Source of the DNA: CAZSPL01 sp964608735
GTDB lineage: Bacteria > JAJVIF01 > JAPKYR01 > CAZSPL01
Length of the DNA: 10,843 nucleotides
Assembly (NCBI GenBank): GCA_964608735.1
Contig: CAZSPL010000138.1
Coordinates: 1-10,843, forward strand
Direction of reading: 5' to 3'
Under the pieces are notes generated by a model. The model was not told the DNA's origin. It was given only the letters and a program-made list of their open reading frames with translations, and searched no databases. A program made the position numbers and the translations under genes. Below, piece after piece: positions 7,011 through 10,843 of the stretch (the stretch's first letter is position 1; each line of letters starts with the position of its first letter).

Positions 7011-7123
7011 AGACCTTGACTTTTGCAATTACAACTATTAGAATACAAATCAAGGTAACAACAAAAATTTCAGCTTAAAGGTCTTGGCATTTGTAACTGT
7101 AATTATTAGTGTACCAATCAGAG
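7011..7123 (+). repeat. Imperfect direct repeat (two 45-base units, 68 bases apart)
   Basis: Units at 7011-7055 and 7079-7123 match at 31 of 45 positions without gaps. Shared core on the plus strand: CTTG, then TTGYAAYTRYAAYTATTAG, then TAC and AATCA. The core TTGCAATTACAA in unit 1 is nearly palindromic. The repeat lies about 110 bases upstream of the second MarR start, in AT-rich non-coding DNA. It could be a duplicated operator or promoter. Confidence 0.55.
7016..7044 (+). promoter_or_regulatory. Sigma-70 promoter-like element on the plus strand, inside repeat unit 1
   Basis: TTGACT (7016-7021) is separated by 17 bases from TAGAAT (7039-7044), each a five-of-six match to consensus. In unit 2 the equivalent positions read TTGGCA and TAGTGT, so only the -35 is well kept. 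The element points away from the MarR gene, toward the small ORF at 7242 or a gene now lost. The palindrome-like core lies in the spacer, where a bound repressor would block polymerase. Confidence 0.45.
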
Positions 7124-7241
7124 CTGTCCCGAAGATTATAGCATATAAGATAGCAGCAGACAATAGTTAAGCGTGGAAATGAAACATCGACAGGACTGAG
7201 TGGAATAACGAGCCGAAAGCGGCAATAACAGAGGCCGTTGT

Positions 7242-7469
7242 ATGAGTGACCAGAAAAATACTGCAAAGTGCATCGTAAGACGAAACGACGACAATACCGG
7301 TAAAATTGGCGCTTTGGTCTCCCCTGACCGCACAAATCCAGGATATGCGGATAATTATCCCTTGTTCGGCCCGGCAGTCCCGTTGAACAAACGACACGAC
7401 GCCCGCCTGAATAGTTTCCATGGGAGACCCAGGCACCGGCCTGAAGAGCCGTCGGACGCTATAAAATAA
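7242..7469 (+). CDS. Possible small protein, 75 aa, unrecognised
   Basis: The ATG at 7242 is preceded by AGAGG (7230-7234) with seven bases of spacing, and a promoter-like element lies about 200 bases upstream on the same strand. The protein (starting MSDQKNTAKCIVRRNDDN) is polar and basic, with no signal peptide, membrane helix or known motif. The C-terminal third is rich in Arg, His and Pro and looks non-globular. The opposite strand is also partly open and may be decayed membrane-protein DNA, which would make this ORF a by-product. Treat as doubtful. Confidence 0.2.
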   Translation: MSDQKNTAKCIVRRNDDNTGKIGALVSPDRTNPGYADNYPLFGPAVPLNKRHDARLNSFHGRPRHRPEEPSDAIK

Positions 7470-7491
7470 TGCAGTGAGATGAGCTTCTTTC

Positions 7492-7779
7492 TTAGAGGAG
7501 GGAAGAGCTCGTGTGAAAGCTTGCTGGATTGCTGTTATGAGGAAGTGCCTTTTTGCAAGTCTGGCAGATGATGAGTGCAGGGATCGCGACTCCGAATTCG
7601 CGGGCTGCGGTAAACCATGCTGCAAAGTCGATGATTCGGAAGAGACTAACGAATCCTCGCGCATCGCTCTGGGCGATTTTAGAGAAATATTGCTTTCCCG
7701 GTAAAGAACGACCGGCGATGTAAAACATAGATACCAGAAGCCTGCCGATAAGTATTGCCAACGGGTGGAACTCTACCAT
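7492..7779 (-). pseudogene. Probable remnant of a DoxX-type small membrane protein gene
   Basis: The minus-strand frame begins MVEFHPLAILIGRLLVSMFY and continues IAGRSLPGKQYFSKIAQSDA and RGFVSLFRIIDFAAWFTAAR, then EFGVAIPALIICQT. This follows the DoxX pattern: an N-terminal 'LIGRLLLSxIFLxxG' helix, a link with 'A..RG', then a helix with 'E.G....LI.G..T'. Straight after CQT the frame turns polar (CKKALPHNSN), while the neighbouring frame continues RLAKRHFLITAIQQAF, which resembles the next DoxX helix ('TRLAALLLxxFLI'), indicating a frameshift. DoxX proteins are usually about 130-140 aa, and the rest is not recognisable. No Shine-Dalgarno sequence precedes the ATG at 7779. MarR regulators often sit beside DoxX genes, which fits the context. 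The assignment is by eye and weak in detail. Confidence 0.35.
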
Positions 7780-7810
7780 CCGTTGTCCATTTCAAGGGAC
7801 ATCTAACTAC

Positions 7811-7840
7811 AAAAAACCCTTCAACTTTCTCGTCGAAGGG
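7811..7840 (-). terminator. Rho-independent terminator of the SBBP-repeat lipoprotein gene
   Basis: On the minus strand, CCCTTCGAC (7832-7840) pairs with GTTGAAGGG (7817-7825) as a 9-bp stem with one G-T pair and a GAGAAA loop, followed by TTTTTT (7811-7816). It begins 45 bases after the stop codon of the gene ending at 7885. Confidence 0.88.
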
Positions 7841-7884
7841 CAAAATCGTCAAACCGGCTGGCCGGACCGGGCAGAGGTAAGGTC

Positions 7885-10476
7885 CTACCAGTAACCGTTT
7901 GGAAGCATCTTCATCAGGAAGATGTCCCGTCCACCATTTGTGTAGTGCATATCCTCATCGGCGCCCGGGTCGAAATCCATCGGGGAGGAAGAAAAACCGC
8001 CCGTGATGTAGAGATTGCCGAGGTGATCCGAAGCGAAACCCCTCGTATACTCACCCCCGTAACCACCCCACACGCGTGCCCAGGTGAAACCGCCGTATGA
8101 GTCAAATTTGCTGAGAGCCATATCAGCACCATGGGCTGTTCTCCAATCCTCCCCCTCGGTTGGGTCCATATCTACGGTGTTGCTGATATGGCCGACGACG
8201 AAAACATTACCGCCCCGGACAGATATCATGTGTGAATCGTCCAGCCCGGTACCCCCCCACGCCAATGTCCATTGGTATACATCCGATGAATTGTATTTAG
8301 TCAGGAATACATCATAGTTTCCGTGCGATGTGAACTCGTCCACGCCCGGACCCGGATCAAAGTCGACCAGGTTGGAGAAATTGCCCGCGATATAAATATC
8401 ACCGGCCGAGCTGATAGAAACACCTTCCGCCATGTCCGTGCCGTGCCCGCCCCAGGTGGACGTGCTGATGTAATCGCCATCCTTTGTCGTTCTGCAAAGG
8501 AACACATCCGAATTACCATTTGACGTCCGTTCATCCAATCCCGGTCCGGGATCGAAGTCCACCGCTCCACTGAACGAACCGACTGTGAATATGGACCCTG
8601 ACGAATTCACAACCAACCCGTAAATCTCGTCGGATTGCGGCCCACCCCAGCTCCGGGCCCAGATTAAATCACCTTCGACGGTGAATTTACTGAGGAATAT
8701 ATCCTCATCACCATTATTGATGTGCATATCGACACCCGGCCCGGGATCGAGGTCGACATCGGAACTGTAGTAGCCACCGACATACACATTATCCCAGTCA
8801 TCAACCGAAACAAAACGGGCACACGACATTGTTGGACCGAGCAAATTCGGGCCACCCCAGGTGCGCACCCAGATGAAATTGCCGTCGGAATCAAATTTGC
8901 TCAGATAGGCATCCCTGTTGGCATTAGCGGTAAACGATGTCACGCCCGGCCCCGGATCGAAATCGACCGTGCCATCGAAGTAGCCTGACACGTACAGGTT
9001 CTCCGATGAGTCGATATCTATCGCGAATCCCTGTTCCCCCTCACCGGAGGAATACTCCCCTGATCCCCAACTTCCTGCCCATTGAAATTCACCAAGGGTG
9101 TTGAACTTACAGATAAAACTGTCGCAGCTACCGTTCGAGGTGAGGAATAATTCTCCATCGCCGGGATCGAAATCAACCGTGTTCCTGAACAAACCTGTGA
9201 CGTACAGATTGCTTTCGGAGTCAGCGATGACACCGAAGCCCCGCTCATCCCCGTATCCGCCCCAGGTTACGGCCCAGCCGTCGGTGTATCCCGGGTTCTC
9301 CGAGGAGATATCGAACTCGTACACGAAATAGGCACAGAGCGGTTCTTCCGGGAGTACAGGGGGATATCCGGTTTCCTCGGAGCGCACCTCAATCAGCATC
9401 CGTCCGGTACCCGCGTGGGTCAGTTCGCTGCCGTGGAAGTCAAGTTCATAGGTGCTGAAAGTTTCATTACCGCTCACCGGGGCGGTCATCCCGACAAAAG
9501 GCAGACCATCGAGGGATTCACCATAGACCTTGTTCAGGGAGCAATTGAAGTGGTCGTATACATCGATGCTGAGCTTAAGGTTACCGCCTCCTATCTGGTA
9601 TGAATCCTCGTAGAATAATGTATTGAAAACTTCAGTTACGTTGATGTTATAAGCCTCGGCCCGATTCGCATCTTCAGGGAAATCGTCGGGGGCATCATAC
9701 GGGGAGTTGCCTGAGGGAACGCGCCAGCATGCATCGATGGCATAGTTGAATATCAGCCCGCCGCTTATGTCAATCTGGTAATGCCTGGTCCGTATCTGTC
9801 CCGCACTGAACATACCACGCCTGGCTGGATCCAGTTCGGAAAGAGGGGTGTTTCCCTCGAGGCCGTCCGCGTAGTATTTATAGCCGTTAACGGTGCAGTT
9901 GTAATCGGCGGCTCCGGATGGCGTGCCGAGGAGCCCATCCTTGTAGTTGAACATCGTTTCGCCATGTGGAAATTCAGATGGGTTCCACCAGCGGCTGTAT
10001 CCATCGGCATTGAGGAGGCGGGTGTCTCCAGGACCCGCCATAACGATGTCGGGATTATGGAATCCTGTATCAGAGCCATGAGTAAAGATAATGCCGCATA
10101 CATCGAAGCCGGTATATTTTGTCAGGCCAAGGAACGGATGGACTATGGCAAGGTTAGCATCCAGGATGTTCCCGGTAATTTTTATCGGCCCTGCTATCCT
10201 CAGGTGGAGATTTGACGGGGGTTCAAGGAACCTCAGGGCGTTCAAATGGAAGGATGAGCCACGGAGAGGGGTTATATCCAGGTTGTTTTTCTCCGGTTCG
10301 CAAACCAGGTTAAACATGCCCAGCAAGCTGTGTGAGCCGTTCTCCCCGGTTACAGCAGGCTCTGTGGGAACCCTTGCATCAGGTGCGACCGGCGTTCCCC
10401 CATGTGAACATCCCGCGCATAGGACAAAAAAAACCCCGGCCAACAGAGCCAGAATTGCAGACTGGTGGAGTCTCAT
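7885..10476 (-). CDS. Lipoprotein with conserved N-terminal domain and seven SBBP-type (VDFDPGPG) propeller repeats
   Basis: The product is 863 aa. The ATG at 10476 follows GGGAGGG (10484-10490) by seven bases. The signal peptide (about 1-22) ends in LCAG-Cys23, a lipobox with an unusual Cys at -3; Ser follows the lipidated Cys. Residues about 48-392 repeat the domain of the plus-strand lipoprotein: LLGMFNL, NALRFLE, IVHPFLG (111-117), TGFDVCGIIF, DGYSRWWNPSEF (158-169), YKYYADGL (199-206), SPYDAP, and a second beta-rich section ending CAYFVYEFDI. From residue 401 there are seven repeats averaging 66 aa: W-x-x-x-W-G-G, GNIYVTGxF, VDFDPGPG, S-N-G-x-x-D-x-F-L-x-K. The sixth has VDMDPTEG. The chain stops at the Trp that would open an eighth repeat, which fits a closed seven-bladed propeller. 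The Asp-rich DFDPGPG turns might bind calcium, but that is inference. It is probably surface-anchored; the ligand is unknown. It forms a one-gene transcription unit with its own promoter and terminator. Confidence 0.93.
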   Translation of the reverse strand: MRLHQSAILALLAGVFFVLCAGCSHGGTPVAPDARVPTEPAVTGENGSHSLLGMFNLVCEPEKNNLDITPLRGSSFHLNALRFLEPPSNLHLRIAGPIKITGNILDANLAIVHPFLGLTKYTGFDVCGIIFTHGSDTGFHNPDIVMAGPGDTRLLNADGYSRWWNPSEFPHGETMFNYKDGLLGTPSGAADYNCTVNGYKYYADGLEGNTPLSELDPARRGMFSAGQIRTRHYQIDISGGLIFNYAIDACWRVPSGNSPYDAPDDFPEDANRAEAYNINVTEVFNTLFYEDSYQIGGGNLKLSIDVYDHFNCSLNKVYGESLDGLPFVGMTAPVSGNETFSTYELDFHGSELTHAGTGRMLIEVRSEETGYPPVLPEEPLCAYFVYEFDISSENPGYTDGWAVTWGGYGDERGFGVIADSESNLYVTGLFRNTVDFDPGDGELFLTSNGSCDSFICKFNTLGEFQWAGSWGSGEYSSGEGEQGFAIDIDSSENLYVSGYFDGTVDFDPGPGVTSFTANANRDAYLSKFDSDGNFIWVRTWGGPNLLGPTMSCARFVSVDDWDNVYVGGYYSSDVDLDPGPGVDMHINNGDEDIFLSKFTVEGDLIWARSWGGPQSDEIYGLVVNSSGSIFTVGSFSGAVDFDPGPGLDERTSNGNSDVFLCRTTKDGDYISTSTWGGHGTDMAEGVSISSAGDIYIAGNFSNLVDFDPGPGVDEFTSHGNYDVFLTKYNSSDVYQWTLAWGGTGLDDSHMISVRGGNVFVVGHISNTVDMDPTEGEDWRTAHGADMALSKFDSYGGFTWARVWGGYGGEYTRGFASDHLGNLYITGGFSSSPMDFDPGADEDMHYTNGGRDIFLMKMLPNGYW

Positions 10477-10520
10477 AAAAGCGCCCTCCCAGGTAATAAA
10501 GTTTCTTCTCCCGCCTGATA

Positions 10521-10529
10521 ATTATAGCA
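10521..10529 (-). promoter_or_regulatory. Extended -10 promoter of the SBBP-repeat lipoprotein gene
   Basis: On the minus strand the sequence reads TGCTATAAT, a perfect TATAAT (10521-10526) with the TGn extension. No good -35 stands 16-18 bases upstream, which is normal for extended -10 promoters. The predicted start near 10514 leaves a leader of about 38 bases. Confidence 0.65.
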
Positions 10530-10630
10530 TAAACTGCGCGAGACAGAGCATAAAAGTTGCGAACCTCCAAGGTCTCTAATCCCGCGTCTTAATATCCTGA
10601 TATAAGGTTATATTCTCCTCGAACTGGATG

Positions 10631-10804
10631 GACTGGCTGAAAGATAGGACTTTCAAAGCAGTGTTTTCGTTTGAACGAAAAGTATTGACTTATTTGCGCA
10701 GTATGGATTCCCTGCAACCGGATATTCTAAAGCCCTCTGCTGGATGCAAAAGGCTTGATTTCCCATGGCTGGCCAGACTGGTTAAAAGATAGAACTTTCA
10801 GTGC
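10631..10804. repeat. Pair of 29-base direct repeats, 145 bases apart
   Basis: Units at 10631-10659 and 10776-10804 match at 24 of 29 positions. Each starts GACTGG and contains AAAGATAG followed by ACTTTCA. The first can fold as GAAAG-ATAGGA-CTTTC, the second as the shorter AAAG-ATAGAA-CTTT. A weaker match (TGG) continues to the left of both. They could be operator copies or the ends of a small vanished element. Confidence 0.5.
10664..10681. repeat. 18-bp inverted repeat TTTTCGTTTGAACGAAAA
   Basis: Two perfect 8-bp arms (TTTTCGTT and AACGAAAA) flank a TG centre. It lies between the two direct repeats, about 140 bases upstream of the lipoprotein promoter. With no GC-rich stem and no T tract it is better suited as a dimeric repressor or activator site than as a terminator. 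The regulator is unknown. Confidence 0.5.
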
Positions 10805-10843
10805 CGAGATAGCCTTCAAATAATTCATCTGGCTTGGCTGTTG

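Larger units (their letters stand above)
6905..7491. other. Gene-poor region upstream of the second MarR gene
   Basis: From about 6930 to 7200 the DNA is visibly AT-rich compared with the flanking genes. It holds the MarR ribosome binding site, the duplicated promoter-like repeat at 7011-7123 and one weak small ORF at 7242. Minus-strand frames through 7167-7491 are open in places and encode hydrophobic stretches. They are short, overlap one another and match nothing I recognise. The block may be decayed coding DNA continuing from the membrane-protein remnant at 7492-7779. Confidence 0.6.
10530..10843. other. Non-coding end of window
   Basis: No credible ORF lies on either strand. The stretch holds a pair of direct repeats and an inverted repeat (listed separately). 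It is probably the regulatory region between the minus-strand lipoprotein gene and a gene beyond the window. Confidence 0.6.

Noticed and set aside
7513..7704. Plus-strand 63-aa Cys-containing ORF with a GTG start and upstream AGGAGGG
   Set aside because: Spacing to the purine-rich site is long (about 10 bases), the cysteines form no known motif, and the opposite strand gives a better match to a membrane protein.
9781..10215. Plus-strand ORF of 144 codons opposite the minus-strand lipoprotein
   Set aside because: It is antisense to the conserved N-terminal domain of a gene with signal peptide, promoter and terminator.

Overview
The window reads as chromosomal DNA of a diderm, probably uncultivated bacterium. 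It carries two large outer-membrane-type lipoproteins built from repeat beta-propellers, has strong Shine-Dalgarno sequences (GGAGG type), recognisable extended -10 sigma-70 promoters, and moderately GC-rich coding DNA. I cannot place the phylum from sequence alone. The protein style (SBBP-like 'VDFDPGPG' repeats and 'FGxGExNE' repeats on lipoproteins) occurs in several delta-proteobacteria-like, Planctomycetes-like and candidate-phylum lineages.

Layout, left to right. (1) 3-956 (+): 3' part of a gene for a probable secreted protein, cut by the window edge. (2) 1054-3798 (+): a 914-aa lipoprotein with a GTG start, a large uncharacterised N-terminal domain and seven propeller repeats. (3) 3880-4603 (+): an extended -10 promoter followed by a small membrane-anchored protein. 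(4) 4619-about 4830 (-): the decayed 3' end of another propeller gene, still followed by its own intrinsic terminator. (5) 4850-5587 (+): a compact Ser/Thr-type protein kinase. (6) 5721-6904 (-): two separate MarR-family regulators. (7) 6905-7810: about 0.9 kb without a convincing intact gene, holding a duplicated promoter/operator-like repeat, one weak small ORF and, on the minus strand, what looks like a frameshifted DoxX-type membrane protein. (8) 7811-10529 (-): an 863-aa SBBP-repeat lipoprotein with a clear promoter, RBS and terminator. (9) 10530-10843: non-coding DNA with a pair of direct repeats and an 18-bp inverted repeat.

The unifying feature is the pair of lipoproteins. They share the same roughly 350-residue N-terminal domain with conserved blocks, but carry two different types of propeller repeat, each present exactly seven times. 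The remnant at 4668 appears to be the tail of a third propeller protein. The sequence therefore suggests an expanded, modular family of surface lipoproteins that duplicates, swaps propellers and decays in this genome. No pathway links the kinase, the MarR regulators and the lipoproteins directly. No RNA genes, CRISPR arrays or intact mobile elements were seen.
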